A stretch of 64,000 nucleotides of DNA from Elainella saxicola E1 (GCA_002796835.1 LUGL01000089.1:1-64000); one strand, 5' to 3'. Positions 35,583 to 45,588 are shown, counted from the first letter of the stretch. Numbers and translations are program-made. Notes: generated by a model from the letters alone, not told the origin.

Positions 35583-36887
35583 ATGGTGAAAATTCTCCAT
35601 CTTTCCGACATTCACCTGGGCAGTGGTTTTTCCCATGGCCGACTCAATCCTGAAACTGGGCTGAATACACGCCTAGAGGATTTTGTCGTTACCTTGAGCC
35701 GCTGTATTGATCGCGCCATTGCCGAACCTGTGGATCTGGTGTTGTTTGGCGGAGATGCCTTTCCGGATGCAACCCCACTACCGATCGTGCAGGAAGCGTT
35801 TGCCGCTCAGTTTCGTCGTTTGGTCGATGCAGAAATTCCGACTGTTCTTTTGGTTGGCAATCATGACCAGCATTCTCAAGGGGCAGGCGGCGCAAGTTTA
35901 TGTATTTACCGCACGCTCGGCGTTCCAGGGTTTATTGTTGGCGATCGGCTTGCCACCCACCAGGTGCAGACGGGAAGCGGCACCGTGCAGATTATTACTC
36001 TGCCCTGGCTGACCCGATCGGCCTTATTAACTCGACCGGAAACCGATGGTTTATCGCTGGGTGAGGTCAATCAACTATTGATCGATCGGTTACGGGTAGC
36101 GCTGGAAGGGGAGATTCGCCGCCTCGATCCAAACTTGCCCACTATATTATTAGGTCACTTGATGACTGACACGGCCCAATTTGGCGCAGAGCGTTTTTTA
36201 GCAGTAGGAAAAGGGTTTACTGTGCCGATTGGCATGCTGACCCGCCCCTGTTTTGACTATGTGGCGCTTGGTCATGTGCATCGTCATCAAGTGCTGTGCG
36301 ATGCTCCGCTTGTGGTTTATCCCGGCAGCATTGAGCGGGTTGATTTTAGTGAAGAGACCGAAGAAAAGGGATTTGTTTTAGTTGACGTTGAGCGTGGCAA
36401 TGCCCAGATGCGATTTTGTCCGCTGCCAGTCCGGCCATTTCAGACCATTCGGGTCAATGTTGCAGAGTCAGAAACGCCCCAAACCGATTTATTGGCGGCC
36501 ATTCAAGCTGCTGCGATCGAAGAGGCCGTAGTCCGCTTAATCTATCAAGTCCGCCCCGATCAATTAGAAGCTATCGAAAGTAATGCTTTACACCAGATAC
36601 TGAGTCCTGCCCATACCTATACGATTCAAGCTGAATTAGTCAGCCAGCTGGCTCGGCCCCGACTGCCTGAACTGGGAACAGGCCGCAGCATGGACCCGAT
36701 CGAAGCCCTCAGAACTTATTTAGACAACCAGCCTCATTTAGCAGAAATCGCCTCAGACCTGATTCATGCCGCTTCTGCGTTGCTAGATGATGGGGAAATG
36801 CCACAATTTGAAGCACCCCTGCCAGAATTTCTAGCTTCACCCCAACCCCATGCAGAAACAGAGGTTGCCCAGCTTAAATTGCTATAG
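35583..36887 (+). CDS. sbcD: SbcD/Mre11-type DNA repair nuclease
   Basis: 434 residues from ATG 35583 (MVKILHLSDIHLGSGF); a TTG start 75 bp upstream is less likely. Calcineurin-like phosphoesterase motifs: LSDIHLG, LFGGDAFPDA, LLVGNHD, LLGHLM and LGHVHRH. It is the nuclease partner of an SbcC/Rad50 ATPase, acting on double-strand ends and hairpins. No sbcC gene is in the window. The C-terminal 60 residues are acidic. The symbol denotes the family, not a proven orthologue. Confidence 0.9.
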   Translation: MVKILHLSDIHLGSGFSHGRLNPETGLNTRLEDFVVTLSRCIDRAIAEPVDLVLFGGDAFPDATPLPIVQEAFAAQFRRLVDAEIPTVLLVGNHDQHSQGAGGASLCIYRTLGVPGFIVGDRLATHQVQTGSGTVQIITLPWLTRSALLTRPETDGLSLGEVNQLLIDRLRVALEGEIRRLDPNLPTILLGHLMTDTAQFGAERFLAVGKGFTVPIGMLTRPCFDYVALGHVHRHQVLCDAPLVVYPGSIERVDFSEETEEKGFVLVDVERGNAQMRFCPLPVRPFQTIRVNVAESETPQTDLLAAIQAAAIEEAVVRLIYQVRPDQLEAIESNALHQILSPAHTYTIQAELVSQLARPRLPELGTGRSMDPIEALRTYLDNQPHLAEIASDLIHAASALLDDGEMPQFEAPLPEFLASPQPHAETEVAQLKLL

Positions 36888-37444
36888 CAACTCATCAGCC
36901 ATATAGGCCGATCGGCAAAGTGGGTTCATTTAACAAAGTTTGAATAGATACCTGAAGCTTAGTTCAACCCTTAGAGCACTGAGGATGTATCGACGTTTCC
37001 TAACAAGGATCTGGAGCTTTGAGGTTTTATTAGATAATTACACTCCAATCTAACGACTCTACGGAAAGAAATGGGGGAATTATTTATGAAGTTTTCATGA
37101 AGTGAATTTTTGCAAAATGTGACTTAAATTCAGTCCTGATATAGCTTTTAAGCAAAAAACAAAATGTGAAGTTTCTGTAAATTTATGCCAATTTTGCAGG
37201 TGTCCCGGATCCACTACACAAAACCTTCATGTTAGGCTGTTGCAGTTCCTTAGCCCGGAGTGAACACGTAACGAGTACGAGTTGAGCAGTTTATTGCTTC
37301 AGTTGAATTTTTCGGCTGGTTTCCTGCTGTGACTCCATAGGTTCCAAGATCCGAACTTGATTCGGTTCATCAGGCTCAAGTCACGCCAGTGGCGATTTGT
37401 CCCCTTTTGGAAGCCTATCTTCTGGTACTATTCACGATGGTTGT
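36888..37444. promoter_or_regulatory. Long leader region of rlpA
   Basis: 557 bp without a gene. The first half is AT-rich. From about 37200 the sequence changes character, with short potential hairpins: CCGAA-CTTGA-TTCGG near 37353 and CGCC-AGT-GGCG near 37384. Such a long upstream region before a cell-wall gene could be a structured 5' UTR. I could not match it to a known riboswitch by eye. Confidence 0.35.
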
Positions 37445-38752
37445 ATGAATCAAAAACTTTTTAGCGGTCTTACCGCAGCCCTGCTCATTTCTACTCTCGG
37501 CTTAGCCCCTTCGGGTTATGCCGATCAAGCTAGAAATTCGGACGAACAGTCCGGGGCGCAGGTTCCTGAATCAAGTGTTGCTATCAATCAGGTTGCTTCT
37601 GCCTCTGCTCAAGCATCAACTGCTGCTCCTAATTCGGTAGTTTCTGCTGTTGAACCAGAGGGTCAATCATCCCCAGAAGCCACTGCTGCTTCTGAAACCA
37701 AGGTTGCTGCCCCTGCTGCACCTACAAGGGAAGTTGCTACTACTTCTACCCCGGTTTCTTCAGGCTTGGCTATCCCCCAATTGGATGAAGTTCAGCCGAC
37801 TGAAGCAGTCAAGGTGGGTGAGTATCAGTCCAGGGACTCTTCTAGAGCAAATGGTTCTGTAGCGACGATCCAGCCGCATATTTTGAGAGGGCGTCAAGCC
37901 GCAACGCTCTATGTTCGTAACATTCCAGTTTTAACCTTCTTGGGGAATGAGGAAACAGCGGCCAATCCAACTGGATCAGCAGCCCCAAGCGAATCAGAAG
38001 TCAAGGTTGCGAGTGTGCAAACGCCGATTGACACCTCAGTGACAGCAACCCCTGATTCCAACCAAAGTATTGCCACCAAGTTGACGACCCCTACAGTAGC
38101 CCCATCGGCTGCTCTTTCAGATAACCATGATCCAGTCTGGCGTGCTACCACAGCCGCCGCTCGCTTAAACCAGCTTTATCGTGATCAGGTTAATGCGGAC
38201 GAGATTAAAATTAGCTGGAATGCCGATCGCCAGAAGTACGTGATTCAGGCAGACGACAAAGAGATTGTTGTTCTAGATGCTGACTCAGTTCTGCCAGATA
38301 CAGTTGGCAGCTCAGCCAGTGATGTCTTGCAAGTCACTAACCGTATTCGCCGTCAGATGGGCAATGCAGCCCCTCTCTCTAGCATTGAGGGCGATCCAAA
38401 TGGCTATGGCCAAATCAGCCTTGGTCCACTCAGTTTACGGGTTTCGGGCTATGCATCCTGGTATGGTCCCGGCTTTGACGGCGGCTATAGTGCAAACGGT
38501 GAAGTGTTCAACCAAGAAGCCTTAACCGCAGCCCATCCTTCTCTGCCCTTTGGGACTCAAGTGCGGGTGACTAATTTGGATAACGGACAGTCCGTCACCG
38601 TCCGGATTACCGATCGTGGCCCCTACGCGCACGATCGAGTCATCGACCTCTCGACAGGGGCAGCCCGGGTTATTGGTCTGATTCAGGCAGGGGTTGCACC
38701 AGTCAGTCTTGAAGTGTTAGGAGCTGCCCAAACAGCGTCTAATCCTTACTAG
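37445..38752 (+). CDS. rlpA: RlpA-like septal ring lytic transglycosylase
   Basis: 435 residues from ATG 37445, which gives a clean signal peptide (MNQKLFSGLTAALLISTLG; cleavage near YADQ). A TTG start 48 bp upstream would bury it. A long Ala/Ser/Thr/Pro-rich spacer (about 30-130) follows. The C-terminal double-psi beta-barrel has GYASWYGPGFDGGYSANGE and VRITDRGPYAHDRVIDLS, including the Asp of the RlpA active site. It acts on peptidoglycan in the periplasm. No SPOR domain. A strong terminator follows. Confidence 0.93.
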   Translation: MNQKLFSGLTAALLISTLGLAPSGYADQARNSDEQSGAQVPESSVAINQVASASAQASTAAPNSVVSAVEPEGQSSPEATAASETKVAAPAAPTREVATTSTPVSSGLAIPQLDEVQPTEAVKVGEYQSRDSSRANGSVATIQPHILRGRQAATLYVRNIPVLTFLGNEETAANPTGSAAPSESEVKVASVQTPIDTSVTATPDSNQSIATKLTTPTVAPSAALSDNHDPVWRATTAAARLNQLYRDQVNADEIKISWNADRQKYVIQADDKEIVVLDADSVLPDTVGSSASDVLQVTNRIRRQMGNAAPLSSIEGDPNGYGQISLGPLSLRVSGYASWYGPGFDGGYSANGEVFNQEALTAAHPSLPFGTQVRVTNLDNGQSVTVRITDRGPYAHDRVIDLSTGAARVIGLIQAGVAPVSLEVLGAAQTASNPY

Positions 38753-38795
38753 TCCACATTAGTCTAACGACTACTCTTAGGGTTAAGAACATGCA

Positions 38796-38817
38796 GGGGC
38801 GCATATGCGCCCTTTTT
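38796..38817 (+). terminator. Rho-independent terminator of rlpA
   Basis: A perfect 16-bp palindrome GGGCGCAT|ATGCGCCC (38797-38812) directly followed by TTTTT, 45 bp after the rlpA stop. Confidence 0.9.
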
Positions 38818-39512
38818 GCTGCAAAAAATTGGGTCCCATTGCAATACTTTACTTAGGCCCGATCGGGTAGTTATCTGACGATCGCTCGTGCCGCACAATT
38901 TTGTGATCGCTTTATCGCTTTATCGCTTCGCTTCTGATTCTGATAAAGACTCGTCAAGCCCTTGTTGTAACTCAGTAGATACCAGGGCATTCTTGAAGAG
39001 GGTCATTGCCAATCCAGCTTCCAGATAGATTTACCTGATGAGTTTTTACTAGATGAGTTTTTATCAAATGAGTTTAAGAAGTCAGCCACTGAAATCGTTA
39101 GAATAATGGCACGGTCTATTAACAACTATGTCCAACAGGCGTTGATCAGCTACATGACTTTGTGCTTCACCTGACTCTATAATTTGTTGCAAGTCAGAAA
39201 CTTGGGTCAGGCTTTCTCAACCTGCCTGATCGTTCTCCTGAATGCTCTCTATCACTACGTTCCCTGCATAGGCTTAAAATTGCAGTAGGTTAATTTGAAT
39301 TAAATTATCTTTCTCTGGCCATCATTATTAAGAAATACAAAACTAAGAATCACGAATCTCTTTTAAGCTTTAGCTCTGATCAAAATCCTGTTGAGAATTA
39401 TCTGAATGGAACCCGTGCCCTTTACTGACGTGTCTTTTTCAAACTGCCTTCGGCGTCAAAATTGGCATTTTTGGCATTTGTCGATCGACTTAAGAAGGAG
39501 CGGTAGGGGTTC
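38818..39512. other. Gap upstream of the Ser/Thr kinase
   Basis: 695 bp without a confident gene. It contains short direct repeats (TTTATCGC twice near 38910; GATGAGTTTTTA twice near 39040-39065). Minus-strand open pieces, one of them a 28-codon frame MTLFKNALVSTELQQG..., have coding-like composition and could be relics. The last 150 bp are AT-rich and would hold the kinase promoter. Confidence 0.45.
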
Positions 39513-41036
39513 ATGGTAATGGTAGAACCAAATGTCGGTCGTATTTTACAAAATCGCTACAAACTCCAACAACTGCTGGGACAAGGAGCGATGGGCCAAG
39601 TATATGCAGCCGAAGATATTGCCCTGGGTGGTGTACCGGTTGCCGTAAAGTTCCTTTCCCAGGCGCTACTAAATCGTAAAATGCGGGAGCGCTTTGAACG
39701 AGAAGCAAAAACATGCGCTCAATTGGGACAACGCAGCATTCATATTGTTCGAGTGACTGACTATGGAGTGGATACAGACGGTATCCCTTTTTATGTCATG
39801 GAACATTTGAAAGGCGAGAGTTTGAGTGAAGTCATTTCGCGGCAATCTCTGTCTTTACCTCGGTTTCTCAGCCTGACGCGACAGATTTGTCTAGGCTTAC
39901 AGTGTGCTCATCAGGGCATTCAAATCGACAATAAGATTTGTCCGATCGTGCACCGAGATATCAAGCCCAGCAACATTCTGGTGAGTCAAAATGAAAGCCT
40001 GGGTGAACTGGTCAAAATCCTTGATTTTGGAATTGCCAAGGTCTTAGAAGCGGAAAGCAACCAGACTCAGTGCTTTATGGGCACCCTGGCCTACTCTTCT
40101 CCTGAGCAAATGGAAGGCCGTGAGCTAGATGCACGATCGGACATCTATAGCCTAGGCGTCATGATGTATCAGATGCTGACTGGCAAAATGCCGCTGAATG
40201 CAGACACCCATTCCTTTGGGGGTTGGTACAAAGCTCATCATTTTCAAGCCCCCCAATCGCTTGGCTCTGTCAGCAACGGCCTCAAGGTTCCGAAGGCCTT
40301 GGAAGCATTAGTGATGGCTTGTTTAGCTAAATCACCGAACGATCGGCCTCAAAGTGTCACAGAAGTCACCGCAGCTCTCACTCCTTTAGAGGAACGATTT
40401 GGGACGGGCCGTCAGATTGCGCGACGAATTGAGGCATCCATTGCCCGTCTACCCGTGATTGCCGAACCCAAAACAACGACAGTAGACGAAGTTTGTCGAT
40501 CAGCAACTTGGCCTAGCAACATGCCGCTAGCCGAGATTGTGTTTCCACGGGCAATGACAACGCCAAATGGAGTGGTTTCGACCTTATGGGTTATGCTGCC
40601 TAAAGTTGAAATTCAGCGTCGCCTGGTTTGCACTCGTTACAATCAATTCTTATTTTTAGAATCCCCGCATCCAATGGCGCTCTGGTTGACTGTCCTTTAT
40701 AACCGGGGACAAGAGCCTCGTTGGTTACCCTGCTATTTAGATCTGAAAACCCAGCAAGGACAGCACATGACGAACCTGCTTGGGAAGACAGGGCAATATA
40801 ATATCCTATTTTTCGCGCAGGAAGAGCCTCAGCATTGTATGCATCTGCAAACTGCTTCAGTTGCAGCCGCTCAATGTCGCTTGTTGCATGAATGGACGCT
40901 CATCGGGCAGTCCTCTAAGACACCACCTAACCCAGGGATTAGCAAAGACTACTTAAGAAGCGCCCTTGAAAATATTAAGCCCCAAATTTTGCTCAAGCTA
41001 GAAGCAATTTATGGGACCGAAGATTCAGCCAGTTAA
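39513..41036 (+). CDS. Serine/threonine protein kinase (Hanks type)
   Basis: 507 residues. All kinase landmarks are present in residues about 12-275: LLGQGAMGQVY, VAVKFL (Lys), HRDIKPSNIL, ILDFGIAK, GTLAYSSPEQ and DARSDIYSLGVMMYQ. SD GGAG lies upstream. The C-terminal 220 residues form a soluble domain found in cyanobacterial kinases, without membrane helix or PASTA repeats, so the protein is cytoplasmic. It overlaps the stop of the convergent stress-protein gene by 4 bp. Confidence 0.95.
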   Translation: MVMVEPNVGRILQNRYKLQQLLGQGAMGQVYAAEDIALGGVPVAVKFLSQALLNRKMRERFEREAKTCAQLGQRSIHIVRVTDYGVDTDGIPFYVMEHLKGESLSEVISRQSLSLPRFLSLTRQICLGLQCAHQGIQIDNKICPIVHRDIKPSNILVSQNESLGELVKILDFGIAKVLEAESNQTQCFMGTLAYSSPEQMEGRELDARSDIYSLGVMMYQMLTGKMPLNADTHSFGGWYKAHHFQAPQSLGSVSNGLKVPKALEALVMACLAKSPNDRPQSVTEVTAALTPLEERFGTGRQIARRIEASIARLPVIAEPKTTTVDEVCRSATWPSNMPLAEIVFPRAMTTPNGVVSTLWVMLPKVEIQRRLVCTRYNQFLFLESPHPMALWLTVLYNRGQEPRWLPCYLDLKTQQGQHMTNLLGKTGQYNILFFAQEEPQHCMHLQTASVAAAQCRLLHEWTLIGQSSKTPPNPGISKDYLRSALENIKPQILLKLEAIYGTEDSAS

Positions 41037-41908
41037 GGCGATGGAAAAAACAGAACAGGGTGCCAGCTGCGCCGCAACATTTCTCCTGTAAAGCTAGGCT
41101 TGGAAAGCTCCATCAAACGACCTAGAGTATCTGAAGCGAGGGCGATCGCCGTAATATCGTAATCCACCGCAATTCTAAGGGTTTCGGGGACGGGCTCTCC
41201 TGCGACGATTTGAGCTGTAACCTGCAAATTGGCTTGTTCTAGTTCAGCTTTTGCAGCAGCTAGTTTCGTTTCGGCCTCTTTCAACCGACTCTCATGCAGC
41301 AATTTATCAATCCGAGCATTGTCTTCCAGAATCCACAGCAAGAAACATTCCTGCAAAGAATGGTTTGAACTGGCACTGACTGACTGCTTGATTTGGCTCA
41401 CTATGTGCTCTGCGGCCCGACTACCATTGTAAGGAATTAAGAAGTAGCGGAAAAGATGGCGACAGCGCAAAGCTAATTCTTCGACCGTATAGGTTGAAAT
41501 CAACTGGGGCCGGAGAATTAACACAGGAATTTTTCTGGACTGGCAGAGAGCAATTGCTGTACTGCCAAATAGCTTTTCGGTTAGCAGACTACGGCTCTCT
41601 GTGCCTAAAACAATCAAATCCGATCGATCGCTTTGGGCAGTGGCTAAAATTCGATCGACAGGGCGTCCTGTCTGCACTTCGACTCTGACTTCAATCGCCT
41701 CAGGAGTCGTTGATTGTGCTACAGCTAGGCTTTCTCGCACCTGCTGCACTTTCTCTTCGTCAATTTTTGGAATTTCTCTACCATCGATCGGGAGCACATG
41801 TAAAAACGTGACATGCTGGATTCCCCCTTCTGCAAGTTGAGGCACAAAATGAACGAGGCGCTGTAGGCCATCCGCCAGGGTCGTGCAAATGAGAAGACGC
41901 TGAAACAT
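41033..41908 (-). CDS. Tandem universal stress protein
   Basis: 291 residues from ATG 41908 (MFQRLLICTTLADGLQRLVH); a GTG start 30 bp upstream is possible. Two USP-like halves: the first ends DLIVLGTESRSLLTEKLFGSTA, a G-2x-G-9x-G/S-like nucleotide loop, and the second is more divergent (ITAIALASDTLGRL). A stress-linked cytoplasmic protein, tail-to-tail with the Ser/Thr kinase, sharing TTAA at the stops. Confidence 0.88.
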   Translation of the reverse strand: MFQRLLICTTLADGLQRLVHFVPQLAEGGIQHVTFLHVLPIDGREIPKIDEEKVQQVRESLAVAQSTTPEAIEVRVEVQTGRPVDRILATAQSDRSDLIVLGTESRSLLTEKLFGSTAIALCQSRKIPVLILRPQLISTYTVEELALRCRHLFRYFLIPYNGSRAAEHIVSQIKQSVSASSNHSLQECFLLWILEDNARIDKLLHESRLKEAETKLAAAKAELEQANLQVTAQIVAGEPVPETLRIAVDYDITAIALASDTLGRLMELSKPSFTGEMLRRSWHPVLFFPSP

Positions 41909-42414
41909 AAATTGCTCGAAGACTAGAGGCAACTGCACTTCCTAACCCTACCACTGCTAGCCACTTTTCTGAATGAGCGATCGCAGTAGTTCTCAACGTT
42001 ACTCAGCTTCAAATCCAGGAGATTCAACTCTATTGAATCAACAACTGAATCAACAACGCTTTAAATGAGCAAGCCGCACATCCGCAAATAAGTGAAGGAG
42101 CAAGTTGCAAGTCAACTTATCTAAGCTCGCTAATCCTTAAAGCTTTACCAAGCACTGCAAACCACAGCAGCCTAAGACTAGAAGCAATCAGAAACTATTC
42201 AATTTGGCAATTCTCAATTGGGCAGCTTTATTTAACCTGACCCAGCTTAGAAAACAAAACTTGGAAATATTCAAGAATGGGTTGCAATTAACTGACACAA
42301 TTAACTAACGCGATCAACTGGTGCGATTGACTGAGTTGACGCCCCAGCATCCCCAGCTCCTTTCCCAGGCGGAACAAAGCAAGAGAGGGAGGTCGCCTAC
42401 TGCAGTAGCAAGCG
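41909..42414. other. Gap between stress protein and nblA
   Basis: 506 bp. No gene found. AT-rich, with imperfect repeats of CAATTAACT/ACTGACACAATTAACTAACG near 42285-42310. Confidence 0.5.
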
Positions 42415-42612
42415 TTATTCGAATTGAGGACGAGGCTCAATTCCCCACTCTTGTTTGAGAAAATGCTTATACATGGTTTCACGCATCATCATTTGCTCAT
42501 AGAGTTTAACCAAGAAATGTTGAGCCTGTTCATGACTCATTTTCTCCACTTGAGTTTCGAAAGAACGCAAATTGAATTGCTGTTCGAGACTCAGTTCAAC
42601 GGGACGATCCAT
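42415..42612 (-). CDS. nblA: Phycobilisome degradation protein NblA
   Basis: 65 residues, family-typical length. VELSLEQQFNLRSFETQVEK, MSHEQAQHFLVKLYEQMMMR and YKHFLKQEWGI match NblA closely. SD AGGAG precedes ATG. NblA binds phycobiliproteins and recruits Clp protease so that phycobilisomes are dismantled under nutrient stress. The 734-bp region upstream is large and AT-rich, fitting a heavily regulated promoter, although I did not find a confident NtcA box. Confidence 0.96.
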   Translation of the reverse strand: MDRPVELSLEQQFNLRSFETQVEKMSHEQAQHFLVKLYEQMMMRETMYKHFLKQEWGIEPRPQFE

Positions 42613-43346
42613 AACATCACTCCTAAATTATTTACAGAATGAAATCAACGGTCTGTCGAACTAACGTAGGTGGCAATTACTCGGCCTATTAATTGATTGG
42701 GTTAATATGCCCAGTTTGTGCGCTGATCTACCCTTGTATTACAGAAGATAACAATCGTTTGACAAAATGACCACCCCCCTTGTGAGTATGCTTCTCGAAT
42801 GAGGTAGTTTTAGCAAGTTACAGATGGAGAAGATGTTCAACCTGAACTGAATGTTGTTCCTTGACTGATGCATCTACTGAGTTTGCAATTTGCAATTCCC
42901 CACGAAGCTTTTGAAATCAAGGTTTTTCACTTTTAAGAAAATTTAGTGAAGCCTTGGTTCTGTAAAATAAACGGACCTTAAAATAGCTAAACTCGCTACT
43001 TTTTGTCCAATTGAGCCCTTGAAAAAAGGTCTCAGAATTTACAAAACTGAGTGAGTTTGAAAAACTTCTATGGTTTAAAAACACAAGTATTGATTGAAAT
43101 TCCTAATCAGCAAAATGAGAAATTTCGAAGGGAGTTCAAATCTTGATGGGATTTTCAAGAGGCAATTTTTTGAAAGAAGAATTAAAAAACCTGCCGGGAT
43201 CAATTCACCGACAGGCCCAACAAAATTAGTTAAAGGTACAAATCAAACCAAAAACTCGAACTCGTTAAACGCTGAATTTGATTGAGGGATTTCCCTGCCA
43301 CAAGTTTTTAAATTCAAACTAGCCCTAACACTAAGATGTTAAATGG
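42613..43346. other. Gap upstream of nblA
   Basis: 734 bp with no confident gene. It should contain the nblA promoter (first 150 bp) and contains the terminator of the gene at 43347-43613. A 63-codon plus-strand frame at 43094-43285 runs through that terminator and is not accepted. Confidence 0.5.
43184..43215 (-). terminator. Rho-independent terminator of the gene at 43347-43613
   Basis: Minus strand: CCTGTCGG - 10 nt - CCGGCAGG (8 bp, one G-U pair) followed by TTTTTT, about 130 bp after the stop. Confidence 0.8.
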
Positions 43347-43613
43347 CTATCGAGCGGCCAAGACTGGTACTTCAACCGCATCCGGCTGCTCATCTTCAGT
43401 TAGAGCACGTTGCTGCTTCAAAGTCGTTAACTGGTGCAATAACGCTTCAATCTCTGCTTGAAGATGGAGTAACTGAACTTGATGATTTGCTTGATAAGGC
43501 AGTTTTGTAGTTTGAGAAACAGAAGCATCGACTTTGGCTGCTGGAATAGCGGCATCAATTGTTGTTGCTTCAGGCAAAGTTAGATTCGTAGACATTAGAA
43601 CTTGCGTAGTCAT
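43347..43613 (-). CDS. Small hypothetical cyanobacterial protein
   Basis: 88 residues. A Thr/Ala-rich N-terminus (MTTQVLMSTNLTLPEATTID), then one amphipathic, coiled-coil-like helix (VQLLHLQAEIEALLHQLTTL), and an acidic end. No family recognised. It has its own terminator downstream. Confidence 0.65.
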   Translation of the reverse strand: MTTQVLMSTNLTLPEATTIDAAIPAAKVDASVSQTTKLPYQANHQVQLLHLQAEIEALLHQLTTLKQQRALTEDEQPDAVEVPVLAAR

Positions 43614-43782
43614 TATTACCTATCCACACCACACAGGTATTCTACAGTAAATCGCAGTCTTGATTGTATTGGATTAAGCAATCTGTCCTGTCAGGAGTGT
43701 GGCGGTTTTAGAACTGGCTTGATGCAATTTTGAATTGTCTTCAAGCACTCTCAAATATGAGATTTTGAACATTTGAAATAAG

Positions 43783-43842
43783 AATAAGTCGATCGTAATT
43801 ACCATTCGTACAAGTTTTACTCAGATCGACTTATTGCATTTT
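43783..43842. terminator. Terminator-like hairpin after hisS
   Basis: AATAAGTCGATC - 29 nt - GATCGACTTATT, a perfect 12-bp stem, with TTTTTT on the plus-strand side. It lies about 100 bp downstream of the hisS stop, with a weaker TTATTT on the minus-strand side. The wider gap 43614-43934 holds nothing else. Confidence 0.6.
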
Positions 43843-43934
43843 TTAGCGATTGTCCTTTAACCCCATCCCATGCCAGCGAGTCCTGCTAGACCCCATCTTT
43901 TAGGCCTTAGCTTTTAGATGAATATTGCAGGGTA

Positions 43935-45224
43935 TCACCTTTTGGAGTTCAGATTTTGAATTCGATCGCGCAAAACCGCTGCTTTCTCTAGCAAATTAGC
44001 TTGCGGCATTGATTCCTGTTCACCGCTACCCAACCATTTGAGCTGTACGGTTCCATTCACAGCCTCATCGTCGCCCAGGATTAAGCAGGCAGCGGCCCCA
44101 CTGCGATCGGCCCGTTTGAACTGTTTGCCAAATGCGCTTGCTGTTAGATCTAAATCCACTGCAAAGCCCTGTTTACGGAGCTTTTGAGCGAGCTGCAACG
44201 CCTGAGGTTCTGCTTTTCCGCCACGAGACACAACATAGAAATCGAGATCGATCGCAGGTGCTGAGGCCAATTGTTGCAGCAACAGCAACAGCCGCTCTAA
44301 GCCCATTGCCCAACCGACCGCAGGCGTTTCTGGTCCGCCCAGTTCTGTCACTAGGCCATCATAACGGCCACCGCCACCAACCGCATTTTGGGCACCCAGT
44401 CCCGTTTCCGCCACAATTTCAAAGGCCGTGTGGGTATAGTAATCCAGACCCCGCACCAGACAAGGATTGAGCGTGAAGCCAATGCCCAGATCGGTGAGTT
44501 GCTGCTGTACCTGCTCAAAGCGCTTCCGTGACTCAGGAGCCAAGTGATCCCAAATTTTGGGGGCATCCTGGACAATTTTTCGCGTTTCAGGATTTTTGCT
44601 GTCGAGAATCCGCATCGGATTGCGGGTCAAGCGAATTTTTGAGTCGGGATCAAGGTCTTCCTTGTAAGGCGTCAGGTAATTCACTAAGGCTTCCCGATAT
44701 TGCTGGCGATCGTCCGGGGTGCCCACAGAGTTGAGATCCAGTCGCAAGTCTTTCAGCCCTAAGGTAGTGAGAATGTCGATCGCCAGGGCAATCACTTCCA
44801 CATCGGCGCGGGGATCGGCGCTGCCCAACACCTCGCAACCCAACTGGTGAAATTGTCGCTGCCGTCCTGCCTGGACGTTCTCGTAACGAAACATGGGTCC
44901 GACGTACCACAGTCGCTGCAAGCTGCCTTTCACATGCAAACCGTTCTCGATATAGGCCCGCACCACGCCTGCCGTGCCCTCTGGTCGCAAGGTGACAGAT
45001 CGATCGCCCTTATCAATAAAGGTATACATCTCTTTGCCGACCACATCGGTGGCTTCGCCAATGCCGCGAGCAAACAGATCGGTCTGTTCAAAAATGGGAG
45101 TACGAATTTCTTGATAGGCGGCTCGATTGAGAATTTCCCGAGCAACGCTCTCGATCCACTGCCAGTAACCAACTTCTTCTGGCAAGATGTCACGGGTTCC
45201 TTTAATCGCGTCGATCGCAGTCAT
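43935..45224 (-). CDS. hisS: Histidyl-tRNA synthetase
   Basis: 429 residues, full length. IKGTRDILPEE at the N-terminus; motif 2 FRYENVQAGRQRQFHQ; histidine-specific LVRGLDYYTHTAFEI; motif 3 AVGWAMGLERLLLLL; C-terminal anticodon-binding domain. It attaches histidine to tRNA-His. It lies downstream of a short hypothetical gene and the PedR-like regulator on the same strand. Confidence 0.98.
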   Translation of the reverse strand: MTAIDAIKGTRDILPEEVGYWQWIESVAREILNRAAYQEIRTPIFEQTDLFARGIGEATDVVGKEMYTFIDKGDRSVTLRPEGTAGVVRAYIENGLHVKGSLQRLWYVGPMFRYENVQAGRQRQFHQLGCEVLGSADPRADVEVIALAIDILTTLGLKDLRLDLNSVGTPDDRQQYREALVNYLTPYKEDLDPDSKIRLTRNPMRILDSKNPETRKIVQDAPKIWDHLAPESRKRFEQVQQQLTDLGIGFTLNPCLVRGLDYYTHTAFEIVAETGLGAQNAVGGGGRYDGLVTELGGPETPAVGWAMGLERLLLLLQQLASAPAIDLDFYVVSRGGKAEPQALQLAQKLRKQGFAVDLDLTASAFGKQFKRADRSGAAACLILGDDEAVNGTVQLKWLGSGEQESMPQANLLEKAAVLRDRIQNLNSKR

Positions 45225-45262
45225 GGAAAAAATTCAACGAAAGATTTAACAGTAGCGCAGGT

Positions 45263-45553
45263 TTACTTGCAGGGTTGCCAGTTGCCATAGCGATCGCCAT
45301 AATAAGCCAAAATTTGCTGGACCCGTTGGGGCGCGATCGAATCCGCATCAGAGGTGTAACTGAGCATAAGACCACCAATTTGGCTCTGCTGATAGTCAAA
45401 GGTTTGAGAGCGCTGCGGCAGCAACTCTACTTCTACCCCAGTCACCTGTCTTAAATGGGCCGCAACTTCCCGATAAACCGCGAGCGGCAAGGTCGGAATG
45501 CAAATTGATAATGGTTCAGGTGCAGTCTCAGCACGGACAAGATGTTCATTCAT
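45263..45553 (-). CDS. Conserved small hypothetical protein
   Basis: 96 residues from ATG 45553 (MNEHLVRAETAPEPLS). An in-frame GTG at 45592 would overlap the PedR stop as GTGA, giving 109 residues, so the start is unsettled. It has a ferredoxin-fold-like alternation (LPLAVYREVAAHLRQVTGVE) and ends YYGDRYGNWQPCK. No known function. Sits between pedR and hisS, 38 bp before hisS. Confidence 0.75.
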   Translation of the reverse strand: MNEHLVRAETAPEPLSICIPTLPLAVYREVAAHLRQVTGVEVELLPQRSQTFDYQQSQIGGLMLSYTSDADSIAPQRVQQILAYYGDRYGNWQPCK

Positions 45554-45588
45554 AGATGAATAGCATATCAGCCCGTCGAACCAATCAG

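Noticed and set aside
37180-37444. c-di-AMP (ydaO) riboswitch upstream of rlpA
   Set aside because: Some short words look alike, but the conserved core strings of the class are not found by eye.
43094-43285. 63-codon plus-strand frame
   Set aside because: Runs through a minus-strand terminator, has no SD or recognisable family, and lies in AT-rich intergenic DNA.
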